A program made the translations under genes and the position numbers. From positions 1 through 28,061 of the forward strand of contig JAUCBJ010001870.1 in assembly GCA_032718475.1 (NCBI GenBank): a DNA stretch of 28,061 nt. The letters are read 5' to 3'. Positions 16,537 through 26,373 of this stretch are shown piece by piece. The notes under the pieces are model-generated. The model worked only from the letters and a program-made list of their open reading frames with translations, searched no databases and was not told the DNA's origin. This DNA is from Nemertoderma westbladi. Its lineage: Eukaryota; Xenacoelomorpha; Nemertodermatida; Nemertodermatidae. How positions within the stretch are numbered: position 1 is the stretch's first letter; each line of letters opens with the position of its first letter.

Positions 16537-18267
16537 AGAGGAGCGATAAAGGTATATCAGAAGCGATATATCCTGCAGGAGGATTGGATAATGATAAGTT
16601 TGCTTAACTTATTCATGACCATGGTTATCGAGAGGGAACCAGCGGCATTTCTGTTATCGGGATCACCCCTAAGCTACAGAAGAGCCTTTAAGACGGCTTT
16701 CGACGGTCTGGTAGACCACCCGGGGCTGAAGGGCGAGTCGGTGTACTACAACAGCCGACATCTGGTAGACGGGGAGATAGATACGCCATATCAGAGATGG
16801 GAGGAGCTAGAGACGGATAGACGAGAGGCGAAGCGACTGGAAGAAGTCGCTAGACGGGAAAGGATAGAAGCAGAGGAGAGGGAGGAGGAGGCCAGGACGC
16901 AGAGTTACGGCTTCGAGGAACAGGCGGGCTTGGATGAACTTCGCTGGGCTTCATCAGGGAGTTCGGGGGAGTCTCTAGGGCGAGAACTGGGATGGACGGT
17001 GGGATCGCCGAAGCAGTCGACGTCGGGGTTGCAAGCGATGCCCATACCAGCGGGCGCCGAAGGCGACCAACCGCTAAGGGAGCTAGGGGAGCTAGAGGGA
17101 TGGAGAGCTACGGGCGAGAGCCAAGGCGGGAAGGGACATAGTGGGTCCATCGGGATACCGGGGTTGGAGCCACTGCCAGAGGAGGACGAAGATGACGACG
17201 AGTTCGGAGAGATGCCGCCCATCGGGAGGATAGGCCACTCGGACACGGACTGGGTTGGCGGGAGGGTGGTGACGGCCAGTGGGGAGAGGGCCTTCTGGGA
17301 TAGACCCGGCAAGCGGGCCTGGGTGCACAAGGAACCGGCGATGGATTTCGCGGGGAGCACTATCAGGTTGGGCGAGCAACCGGGGACGGCACCACGGGTA
17401 GTATTCGGGGAGACGATGCCCGAGAGGGGCGAGGAGATCGACGTAGACAGGGACACTAACGTCCAGAAGTTCGCCTACCAGCGACTTCACAGACCGCGGA
17501 GTTCGCTTGGGACGAAAGACGACGTGGGGCGGGAGACATTGGTGCTCGGCTGTGACTACTGTGGGAGACAGACCCACCAGGAAAGGAGCTGTTTGTACCG
17601 ATTCCAGAAAGGGACTAGTTGTCTCTACTGCCGCGAGTCGAGCCACAGGATGGGGGCATGTCCACGGTTGCATAACCGATGTTCGAAGTGTAACTTTCGG
17701 GGACACTACAGACGCCAGTGCGACTGGATGGACGATGAAGAGAAGTTCAAAATCTTTGAGGAGTGGGCCGACGTCGGGGCCATGATGCGGCAACGCATGA
17801 AGGCCCAGGAGTTCAAGTGGGGTTTCTTCCTTATCAATCAGGAGGCTCACTTGGAAATCATAATGCGGAGGTCACCGTTTACCTATCAAGAGGTAGCAAC
17901 GGCGGCATCGTATGCCGGGGTGATGAATACACAAAGGTATTTGGACAGGTGGACGCCACAGAACCGAGGGGAGTTGAGGGATTTCCTGGCGGAGCACGTG
18001 CTGCGGGCAATGATGATGATCTTATGGGACGCCACCAGGGGGAGACAACAGGGCCACTCGGAGGGGCCACCCGCGAAGCGATATCGGGAGCTGATAACAC
18101 CGGCACCCAAGGAGCCAACGACCGGGATCAGTAAGGAGGTGGCGGCAAAAGTCCGAAGACAGAAAGCGGATCCCAGAGGAGTGGTAGTGACCAGGAAACG
18201 ACCCAGGGAGGAGGACGGCAAAGGGAAAGACTTGAGGTGGTTCCCAAAGTCAGGAGGGATAAACTGA
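16537..18267 (+). CDS. Continuation: charged region and three CCHC zinc knuckles
   Basis: This is the same frame as the exonuclease ORF, separated only by TGA 16534-16536, and it runs to TGA 18265-18267. If translated separately it could start at ATG 16591 (558 codons). Its first 30 codons complete the exonuclease fold (VYQKRYILQEDWIMISLLNLF). Then come a Glu/Arg-rich helix (about residues 65-105 from 16591), an acidic Gly/Pro/Glu linker, and three canonical CX2CX4HX4C knuckles: CDYCGRQTHQERSC (321-334), CLYCRESSHRMGAC (344-357) and CSKCNFRGHYRRQC (364-377). A helical C-terminal domain and a basic tail with KRPREED follow. Zinc knuckles of this type bind single-stranded nucleic acid in Gag and cellular CNBP-like proteins. 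It is a nucleocapsid-like or RNA-binding accessory protein by inference. Confidence 0.65.
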   Translation, partial: RGAIKVYQKRYILQEDWIMISLLNLFMTMVIEREPAAFLLSGSPLSYRRAFKTAFDGLVDHPGLKGESVYYNSRHLVDGEIDTPYQRWEELETDRREAKRLEEVARRERIEAEEREEEARTQSYGFEEQAGLDELRWASSGSSGESLGRELGWTVGSPKQSTSGLQAMPIPAGAEGDQPLRELGELEGWRATGESQGGKGHSGSIGIPGLEPLPEEDEDDDEFGEMPPIGRIGHSDTDWVGGRVVTASGERAFWDRPGKRAWVHKEPAMDFAGSTIRLGEQPGTAPRVVFGETMPERGEEIDVDRDTNVQKFAYQRLHRPRSSLGTKDDVGRETLVLGCDYCGRQTHQERSCLYRFQKGTSCLYCRESSHRMGACPRLHNRCSKCNFRGHYRRQCDWMDDEEKFKIFEEWADVGAMMRQRMKAQEFKWGFFLINQEAHLEIIMRRSPFTYQEVATAASYAGVMNTQRYLDRWTPQNRGELRDFLAEHVLRAMMMILWDATRGRQQGHSEGPPAKRYRELITPAPKEPTTGISKEVAAKVRRQKADPRGVVVTRKRPREEDGKGKDLRWFPKSGGIN

Positions 18268-18482
18268 GACTTCGATGTGGTACGCCTGGAAGGCACCACG
18301 TGAGACGTGCGAACTATTAAGTACAAATTCAAGTAATCTAAATAATCAAATAAGTGCAATTTGTATGTAGGTACGTAGCAATCAGTAATCTACGAGAATA
18401 TATACGTTCGAAGTAAGTACTATAGTCATTCAACCTTTCTCAATTAGCTACTGGGACTGGGGGGCCAACTGACTATGGTACT
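18268..18482 (+). other. Spacer before the last small ORF
   Basis: AT-richer DNA with no ORF of note. A TATATACG stretch lies near 18399 and the next ATG in good context is at 18483. Confidence 0.4.
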
Positions 18483-18899
18483 ATGGACGAAACACCAGAC
18501 AATTTCACACTTCTTGAGTGCGACGGCACAGGAGGGGGGGTGAGACTCGTCAGAAGGGATGGGGTAGTCAAAGAGGGGTCGAGTAAAGGTGATAGTGCGG
18601 AGTACGGAGAGAGTGCGGATGCAATTCAAGTGTGGGGGGGGGGGGATAAGAGACTGAGTGAGGGACAGGGAAGTCCGAGAGTTAGAGCGAAAGAGAGGAG
18701 AAGTAGAGGAGAGTCAGGGTGAGAACAGAGTGGAGTTGAAGCGGCGAAAGTGTTGGGGAAACAAAAGTCGTGTGAGAGGAGCGCACGATCGGCCCGACAT
18801 GGGACGCCAGGCGAACCGGGTAGCATTATCATACCCATAGGGAGCGGCCTGGAAAGCCGGCTCCGAGAGAAAATAATACCACCCCACGCCCGATACTAG
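18483..18899 (+). pseudogene. Small 3' ORF of the LTR element, interrupted by one TGA
   Basis: ATG 18483 is in good context (A at -3, G at +4). Frame 3 runs 79 codons to TGA 18720-18722, and the same frame then continues to TAG 18897-18899, about 138 codons in all. The first part is acidic and Gly-rich and includes the 12-G tract at 18634-18645; the second part is basic and Ser/Arg-rich. No family recognised. It ends about 40 bp before the hairpin next to the polypurine tract. It may be an accessory ORF, or the decayed remainder of a longer one. Confidence 0.35.
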
Positions 18900-18936
18900 A
18901 TCGGGATCCAGCGGAATTGTAGCGCACTTTAGGTGG

Positions 18937-18965
18937 ATGCTATCTTCTCACCGGGAAGATAGCAT
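18937..18965 (+). promoter_or_regulatory. Perfect 11-bp hairpin abutting the polypurine tract
   Basis: ATGCTATCTTC (18937-18947) and GAAGATAGCAT (18955-18965) pair exactly around a 7-nt loop. The next base, 18966, begins the polypurine tract. Confidence 0.75.
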
Positions 18966-18974
18966 GGGGGGGAG
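18966..18974 (+). promoter_or_regulatory. Polypurine tract for plus-strand priming
   Basis: GGGGGGGAG lies directly before the TGT of the 3' LTR, the expected position and composition for the second-strand primer. Confidence 0.85.
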
Positions 18975-19540
18975 TGTTAGCGTATTCAATTCCGCTAACA
19001 CCCCACAAAGTAAGCCATTAAGCAATATTGGGGGCCACGAGGTTGGGTAATCAACCACTCGTGCCACCCCAACAAAGTGGGAAGGAGAAACACACAATAG
19101 GGGTCAGGGGCCACACCCCTGACAGAGAGAGAACAGCAGGAGTGAAGGGAAACACTCCAAAGGGCGCCAACAGGGATATTAGCCAATGGGGGGCAGGCAC
19201 CGGCTAGGTACTGTAACAACGGCCAAACCGTGCAATATATATTATTAGGTATCAGTAATTCTTAGTTCAGTTATCTCATTGTGTTAGTCGGTTAGCTAGG
19301 GTAGAGTGGAGACTTCTATTACCGTCCTCGCCTACCACCATTTACCTGTACATTACTGTATTACATCATTTGGGTTTCAACCATTTTATACTATATCCAC
19401 TTTATACTATCTATCGCATTATACATATCGGAGGATCAATAACATCAGAATTACCAGACTCTTTTCACACACACACACGGCGGGGACGCGTAAATACAAC
19501 AACCGCGGATAAACCAGGTTCCTTCTTAGATCCCGTCACA
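18975..19540 (+). repeat. 3' LTR (566 bp)
   Basis: Direct repeat of 7290-7871, starting TGTTAGCG and ending GTCACA. It keeps the TATA-like box (around 19236-19246) and initiator (19267-19272). Relative to the 5' LTR the first 385 bp show about four changes, all C to T or G to A; the last 190 bp show many changes and a net loss of 16 bases. No canonical AATAAA is seen inside; one lies downstream at about 19624. Confidence 0.95.
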
Positions 19541-19545
19541 CTGTG
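19541..19545. repeat. Right target-site duplication (CTGTG)
   Basis: Identical to 7285-7289; the two copies define the insertion precisely. Confidence 0.85.
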
Positions 19546-19739
19546 TGTAAATACTGGCGCGCTCTCGTCACTGGTGTGATCATGATTCTGTAATATGAAG
19601 GGCTGGGAGACCTCAAGTGACAAAATAAAACAACAGTTTTAGCTAGCTTTCACCCACAGACCCACAGGGCTTCTTCAGGCTAGTTGGCTAGGCTAGTAGG
19701 CTAGTAGGCTAAATACGTAGTGTATTTACCGAAAAACTG

Positions 19740-19767
19740 CATGCACTGACCTCTGAGTCAGTGCATG
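19740..19767. repeat. 11-bp perfect inverted repeat
   Basis: CATGCACTGAC (19740-19750) and GTCAGTGCATG (19757-19767) with a 6-nt loop. No RNA family recognised. Confidence 0.7.
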
Positions 19768-20032
19768 TTGACAATTTGGATTAGGCCTACTAACTCCAGA
19801 TGACTATTCTGAATCTGGACTAAAGCAGCTACGCCTTAAAGGTCAACTGTTTAAGAAGAATAACGTTTCCCAATGCAGAGTATTTGCGATATTCTGAAAG
19901 ATTAATAAATTGTCTCATTTATTCAACGCAATCTGATGTCAGATTTTCGTAAATTTAAAGAAAAACATTCAAAAATCGAGAATGTCCGTAACGTCCAGCA
20001 CCGTGGAATTGCCGACATCGTGAGCTGTAGGC

Positions 20033-20123
20033 CTAAATCACTATAGATCAATACTAAATCACTATAGATCAATCGTTACTAGTCGTTAGTGAAACTCACT
20101 CACTGCGCTCGTTAGTGAAACTC
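20033..20123. repeat. Short tandem and direct repeats
   Basis: A unit ending CACTATAGATCAAT occurs twice in tandem, followed by TCGTTAGTGAAACTCA occurring twice about 26 bp apart. Confidence 0.7.
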
Positions 20124-21054
20124 AGGTCAACTTTACGCCAAACTCAGACAATAAGAATGGGCCAGCCATAGATAATAGCCCAAAACTATAAATGGGTTAT
20201 AATGATTTGGTTTGAATTAACTACAAATACTATAATAGTATTAAAATACGTAGAATAGACTACAAACTCACCAGTAGGGCCTAGTGGGGCAGCGAAAGAA
20301 ACTCACTTTACCCTACGGTGTAGCCAACTGTATGTAAAATAAAGTAATTTAATAAACTTACAAAATTACTTACTAATCTCAAATTAAATGAACTGACTAA
20401 TCCAATTTATAACATTTTGCTAATAATTACTTTAGAGTAAAACACGATACCGAGTGCGTCAGTTTTTTTGACTTCAGTAATTAACTCAAACTTGCTAATG
20501 TAAATTTTACAACATACAATACTGTATATTATCTCCATGATCTTACAATAATTTGACGCGGCAACCCACATGGGGATTAAGGATATGGGGATAAACGATT
20601 TACTTTTTCTCCTTGGAAGTCCTTGGAAGTGTTACTTAGGGAACGAACTTGAAAGAGTAAATCGAATTATTAACCTTGTATACTCTAATCAATTAGTTTT
20701 AGGTTGATATCATAGGAAATGAGTTTAATCATTGGGCCACTGAGATTCGACTCATTTGTCTATAATTTGTATATAAGATGTAAAGCCTTCAGCTTTTTAT
20801 TTTCATTCTTATACTAGTTAATTTAAGAAATAGTAAAAAGACCACAGTCTTAGTATTTATTATTTTAACTCAACAATATATTTATACTAGAAGACAAAGT
20901 GTCCAGACAAGTCAGAATTTTTGGAAGATATTTCCAAAATTAAACTAAAATAATATTACAAGATTTGCAACATTAATTGTTTGCAAATGTGACCGCTGAG
21001 CTGTAGGCCGCTGTATTTTCATTTTATTGCAATTCGATATGGCTAATTCTATAC

Positions 21055-22558
21055 GAATAATCCCAACTAAATGACGACATGAAGACGTCATAAAATACGA
21101 CAAATATGAGAAAATACGATGGCAGGATACCGATTAATAAAAAGTGAATCGTAGAAAATAAAACAAGATAGTTAGTAGAAAGACTTGGTGGCAGACAATG
21201 TTCATAATCACGGGAGGAGAACGACGATCGATATGCATACGACGGTATATCTCTTTAAGGAGAGCGGTGCCTTCAGCACCACCGCACCGATGGGATGTTG
21301 TTGGGAGGTGTTGTTGGGAGGTGTTGTTGGGAGGTGTTGTTGGGAGGTGTTGTTGGGAGGTGTTGTTGGGAGGTTTTGTTGGGAGGTGTTGTTGGGAGGT
21401 GTTGTTGGGAGGTGTTGTTGGGAGGTGTTGTTGGGAGGTGTTGGTGGGAGGTGTTGTTGGGAAGTGTTGTTGGGAGGTTATCTTGGGAGGTGTTGTTGGG
21501 AGGTGTTGTTGGAGGTGTTGGTGGGAGGTGTTGGTGGGAGGTGCTGTTGGGAGGTGTTGATGGGAGGTGTTGTTGGAGGTGTTGGTGGGAGGTGTTGGTG
21601 GGAGGTGTTGTTGGGAAGTGTTGTTGGGAGGTTATCTTGGGAGGTGTTGTTGGGAGGTGTTGTTGGGAGGTTTTGTTGGGAGGTGTTGTTTGAGAGGTGT
21701 TGTTGGGAGGTGTTGTTGGGAGGTGTTGTTGGGAGGTGTTGGTGGGAGGTGTTGTTGGGAAGTGTTGTTGGGAGGTTATCTTGGGAGGTGTTGTTGGGAG
21801 GTGTTGTTGGGAGGTTTTGTTGGGAGGTGTTGTTGGGAGGTGTTGTTGGGAGGTGTTGTTGGGAGGTTTTGTTGGGAGGTGTTGTTTGAGAGGTGTTGTT
21901 GGGAGGTGTTGTTGGGAGGTGTTGTTGGGAGGTGTTGGTGGGAGGTGTTGTTGGGAAGTGTTGTTGGGAGGTTATCTTGGGAGGTGTTGTTGGGAGGTGT
22001 TGTTGGAGGTGTTGGTGGGAGGTGTTGGTGGGAGGTGCTGTTGGGAGGTGTTGGTGGGAGGTGTTGTTGGGAAGTGTTGTTGGGAGGTTATCTTGGGAGG
22101 TGTTGTTGGGAGGTGTTGTTGGAGGTGTTGGTGGGAGGTGCTGTTGGGAGGTGTTGGTGGGAGGTGTTGTTGGGAGGTGTTGGTGGGAGGTGTTGTTGGG
22201 AGGTGTTGTTGGGAGGTTTTGTTGGGAGGTGTTGTTTGAGAGGTGTTGTTGGGAGGTGTTGTTGGGAGGTGTTGTTGGGAGGTGTTGGTGGGAGGTGTTG
22301 TTGGGAAGTGTTGTTGGGAGGTTATCTTGGGAGGTGTTGTTGGGAGGTGTTGTTGGAGGTGTTGGTGGGAGGTGCTGTTGGGAGGTGTTGGTGGGAGGTG
22401 TTGTTGGGAGGTGTTGTTGGGAGGTGTTGTTGGGAGGTGTTGTTGGGAGGTGCTGTTGGGAGGTGTTGTTGGGAGGTGTTGTTGGGAGGTGTTGTTGGGA
22501 GGTTATCTTGGGAGGTGTTGTTGGGAGGTGTTGTTGGGAGGAATAATCCCAACTAAAT
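21055..22558. mobile_element. Candidate inserted unit with a minisatellite, bracketed by 18-bp direct repeats
   Basis: GAATAATCCCAACTAAAT occurs at 21055-21072 and at 22541-22558. Between them lie about 220 bp of unique sequence and then the 13-bp array. The direct repeats have the length of a target-site duplication made by target-primed reverse transcription, and a short unique part plus VNTR is the layout of SVA-like composite retroposons. No poly(A) tail or known SINE head is seen, so duplication by another route is possible. Confidence 0.4.
21292..22540. repeat. 13-bp minisatellite (GGTGTTGTTGGGA), about 96 units
   Basis: Tandem 13-bp units with point variants (GGTGTTGGTGGGA, GGTTTTGTTGGGA, GGTTATCTTGGGA, GGTGTTGTTGGA). 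The GGTTATCTTGGGA variant recurs at about 21476, 21630, 21775, 21972, 22088, 22320 and 22502, showing higher-order units of roughly 115-230 bp. Thirteen is not a multiple of 3, so all frames on the plus strand give 13-residue repeats (CCWEVLLGGVVGR) and the minus strand gives TTPPNNTSQQHLP; none is a supported gene. Confidence 0.95.
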
Positions 22559-23808
22559 ATAAATAGGCTTATATATTCTTTGATAAGTTGGACCATGTTG
22601 GCCTTTGAAATTCCTTAGAAGACACATTATACTCAATGATAGTTATCGCCCTATAATGCCCAGCACATATTACCAATAAGTTATTATACAGCCGCTGGTA
22701 AAACCAAGTATCTCCACGCAGAAACAACATCCAAGAATTGCTGGACATTGCCCTGTATATAAGTTTGTCATGTAAATTCCATCTCTGTGATGTAGGGCCC
22801 TATACATCAGTAGACATACAACAGGTGTTACTAAGTCTAGACTTAATACGGCCTTAGACAATATGACAATATTAATAAACAGTGCAGTGCTTCTTATGAA
22901 TCTAAGGCCTAAACCTATTTAATTAATGAAAACCCTTTTGTCTCAAGCATGAGACAATTAGCTGCGACCCACCCCCACAAAGCTTTTCGGGGTTAACTGG
23001 TTGGCTGACTTGTAATGAGATGTCAAAAATTAGTGATTAATTGGGATAATACGACTTGGAATAAACTGAGCAATCATCAAAACCTACTTCCTGTCAAAAA
23101 ATAAAAATAAATTGGTTGGGGCGTAATATGCTAATAGGCTGGCTTCTAACGAGTTTATAATTCCCAATACAATATATTCTATACCGTGTGGATTACTCCA
23201 ACGTCATCAGGTTATCTTGGAAATCATTTTTATATTTTAATTAAAAAAAAATTTTAAAGCATATATATTAGGCTCGATATTCAGTCCTGTTATTCATAGA
23301 TTCGAAGGGTTCGTAAGAAGTGAACATTTCGAGAACAGTTATTTTTTTTTGAACAGTTTCTTTTTACAGTTATTTCTTTGTCTTACAAAATAGCCTACAG
23401 TATTACACCGGTTATTTACCCTAAATTTATACAAATTATTCTAACACCTGAGTATTAGTATACGTAATACCAAGGTAAGGTGATTTATAGTTCTGGAACT
23501 TCTATTTTGTCAGTTCTATAACAATTATTGAGTTATGATGAGATCCTAATAATAGAACACAGAACTTTGATGTAATACAATTTGAGCAGCTTGATTTCAT
23601 TGGTTTACTTACGACTCACCCGCCCGCTACCGCATGTGTAGGCCTAATGTATTAGCACATCCATACATTATAAACACAACAGACGAACATGCAAACATTC
23701 CAGTGACACTAAATGTTTATTCGTAATGGTGGTGCCCCTTTTTTTTATAATAGACCAATTCACAAACCTGCGTGCTTACTGTAGTAAATCTACCAATAAA
23801 AACAATTT
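22559..23808. other. AT-rich intergenic DNA
   Basis: No gene or RNA is recognised. A 63-codon minus-strand ORF (22670-22861) has no visible domain. Homopolymer T runs lie near 23342 and 23739. Confidence 0.6.
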
Positions 23809-25755
23809 GGACAAAGTCCGAATGGGACAAAGGTCCGAATGGGACAAAGGTCCAATTGGGACGAAGGTCCGAATGGGACGAAGGTCCGAATGGGACGAAG
23901 GTCCGTATGGGACGAAGGTCCGTATGGGACGAAGATTCGTATGGGACGAAGGTCCGAATGGGACGAAGGTCCGAATGGGACGAGGGTCCGAATGGGACGA
24001 AGGTCCGAATGGGACGAAGGTCCGTATGGGACGAAGGTCCGAATGGGACGAAGGTCCGAATGGGACGAAGGTCCGTATGGGACGAAGGTCCGAATGGGAC
24101 GAAGGTCCGTATGGGACGAAGGTCCGTATGGTACGAAGGTCCGAATGGGACGAAGGTCCGTATGGGACGAAGGTCCGTATGGGACGAAGGTCCGTATGGG
24201 ACGAAGGTCCGAATGGGACGAAGGTCCGAATGGGACGAAGGTCCGTATGGGACGAAGGTCCGTATGGGACGAAGGTCCGAATGGGACGAAGGTCCGTATG
24301 GGACGAAGGTCCGAATGGGACGAAGGTCCGAATGGGACGAAGGTCCGTATGGGACGAAGGTCCGAATGGGACGAAGGTCCGAATGGGATGAAGGTCCGAA
24401 TGGGACGAAGGTCCGTATGGGACGAAGGTCCGAATGGGACGAAGGTCCGTATGGGACGAAGGTCCGAATGGGACGGAGGTCCGAATGGGACGAAGGTCCG
24501 AATGGGACGGAGGTCCGAATAGGACGAAGGTCCGAATGGGACGAAGGTCCGAATGGGACGAAGGTCCGAATGGGACGAAGGTCCGTATGGGACGAAGGTC
24601 CGAATGGGACGAAGGTCCGAATGGGACGGAGGTCCGAATGGGACGAAGGTCCGAATGGGACGAAGGTCCGAATGGGACGAAGGTCCGAATGGGACGGAGG
24701 TCCGAATGGGACAAAGATCCAAATGGGACGGAGGTCCGAATGGGACGAAGGTCCGAATGGGACGAAGGTCCGAATGGGACGAAGGTCCGATTGGGACAAA
24801 GGTCCGAATGGGACGAAGGTCCGAATGGGACGGAGGTCCGAATGGGACGAAGGTCCGAATCGGACGGAGGTCCGAATGGGACGAAGGTCCGAATGGGACG
24901 AAGATCCGATTGGGACAAAGGTCCGAATGGGACGAAGGTCCGAATGGGACGAAGGTCCGAATGGGACGAACGTCCGAATGGGACGAAGGTCCGAATGGGA
25001 CGAAGGTCCGATTGGGACAAAGGTCCGAATGGGACGAAGGTCCGAATGGGACGAAGGCCCGAATGGGACGAAGGTCCGTATGGGACGAAGGTCCGAATGG
25101 GATGAAGGTCCGAATGGGACGAAGGTCCGAATGGGACGAAGGTCCGAATGGGACAAAGGTCCAAATGGGACGGAGGTCCGAACGGGACGAAGGTCCGAAT
25201 GGGACGGAGGTCAGAATGGGACAAAGGTCCAAATGGGACGGAGGTCCGAATGGGACGAAGGTCCGAATGGGACGAAGGTCCGAATGGGACGGAGGTCCGA
25301 ATGGGACAAAGGTCCGAATGGGACGGAAGTCCGAATGGGACGAAGGTCCGAATGGGACGAAGGTCCGAATGGGACGAAGGTCCGAATTGGACGGAGGTCC
25401 GAATGGGACAAAGGTCCAAATGGGACGGAGGTCCGAATGGGACGAAGGTCCGAATGGGACGAAGGTCCGAATGGGACGAAGGTCCGATTGGGACAAAGGT
25501 CCGAATGGGACGAAGGTCCGAATGGGACAAAGGTCCGAATGGGACGAAGGTCCGAATGGGATGAAGGTCCGAATGGGACGAAGGTCCGAATGGGACGGAG
25601 GTCCGAATGGGATGAAGGTCCGAATGGGACGAAGGTCCGAATGGGACGAAGGTCCGAATGGGACGAAGGTCCGAATGGGACGAAGGTCCGAATGGGACGA
25701 AGGTCCGATTGGGACGAAGGTCCGAATGGGACGGAGGTCCGAATGGGACGAAAGT
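23809..25755. repeat. 17-bp minisatellite (GGTCCGAATGGGACGAA), about 114 units
   Basis: Nearly perfect tandem 17-bp units over 1.95 kb. Each unit contains a GTCC...GGAC foldback. Left-half units often read CCGTATGGG (about 23905-24600); right-half units often read GACGGAGG or GACAAAGG (about 24470-25740). The unit has no stop in most registers, so several long overlapping ORFs appear on both strands with 17-residue periodicity; I regard them as artefacts. Confidence 0.96.
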
Positions 25756-26373
25756 ACAAATCCTAAAGTGGCCATCAACCTGAGTAACAAACTACAGTAT
25801 CTAAAACAAATTATGCGCTGTCCCCACTCCGTGTAACATACAGTGCAGTATTCTACTTTATACTTTAGCCTTACAACTAACATAATCCAGGCAGCTTATT
25901 CCACTTCTGTGTAATTTATTGTCATTATCTATGCTATTATACTTAGTATTCATAGGATGTTTCTTACACAACGGCTTTATACTTTGTAGGCGATTTTTCT
26001 ATCGAATTATGAATTCAACGATTACGCGAAGGTGTTAGAAGTCCGTTATACAGTATTATATATTGCTCGTCACACTGAATAAATATTAGATCTTTTTCAC
26101 AATTGTATAAAGATAATGATTATTACAGTATTTACTCTTTTTTTATTTACGCCTAGACTTTAAGAAATATTATTTTTATCAACAAATAAATAAGAATAAT
26201 ATAGAGAAATAATATTTTAGTAATTTATGTTGGCGGTACTATTTTTTCTTGAAGGTTCTGTACATTTTACTGAAGATACAGAACCTCAAAAAAACTAAAC
26301 ATATTGGCTAGATTTCTAGAATTGGCATATGGCACAAACCTATTCTCATGGCTGTTAACCCGCATACTTTCAT
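25756..26373. other. AT-rich spacer with one hairpin
   Basis: No gene seen. AGGTTCTGTA (26253-26262) and TACAGAACCT (26277-26286) form a perfect 10-bp stem, flanked by T-rich and A-rich stretches that can extend it. Confidence 0.55.

Larger units (their letters stand above)
7290..19540 (+). mobile_element. BEL/Pao-type LTR retrotransposon, full length but internally deleted
   Basis: Two direct LTRs (7290-7871 and 18975-19540) begin TGTTAGCG and end GTCACA. They are flanked by identical CTGTG duplications and a polypurine tract sits before the 3' LTR, so both ends of one integration are present. The Gag (DUF1759-like), DUF1758-like protease, RT and DUF5641-like integrase tail are diagnostic of BEL/Pao. 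Oddities: a coding region of about 3.3 kb before Gag, an RT-to-integrase deletion at about 13895-13903, an extra 3' coding region with an exonuclease-like domain and zinc knuckles, several in-frame TGA codons, and poly-G tracts at frame changes. With RNase H and half of the integrase missing, this copy could move only with proteins from a relative. Confidence 0.93.
19546..21054. other. AT-rich flank of the LTR element
   Basis: No gene seen. It contains GGCTAGTA-type short repeats (about 19678-19710), a perfect 11-bp hairpin (19740-19767), a 21-bp tandem duplication containing CACTATAGATCAATA (about 20033-20074), and a repeated TCGTTAGTGAAACTCA (near 20082 and 20108). Confidence 0.6.

Noticed and set aside
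14640-18960. Envelope glycoprotein ORF
   Set aside because: The 3' ORFs show no signal peptide, transmembrane segment or Cys-rich ectodomain; they look nuclear or cytoplasmic and nucleic-acid binding.
18995-19219. 74-codon minus-strand ORF present in both LTRs
   Set aside because: It is a stop-free stretch antisense to U3; its repetition only reflects the LTR duplication.
20740-20765. tRNA-like B box (GATTCGACTC)
   Set aside because: No matching A box, no cloverleaf and no acceptor stem around it.
21185-22596. Overlapping ORFs encoding CCWEVLLGGVVGR or TTPPNNTSQQHLP repeats
   Set aside because: Produced by the 13-bp minisatellite in every frame; no supporting start, domain or non-repeat sequence.
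23809-25755. CRISPR array
   Set aside because: Units are contiguous with no unique spacers, and the context is eukaryotic.
23717-25883. Very long overlapping ORFs on both strands (up to 697 codons) with 17-residue repeats
   Set aside because: Same artefact from the 17-bp minisatellite; both strands are open at once.
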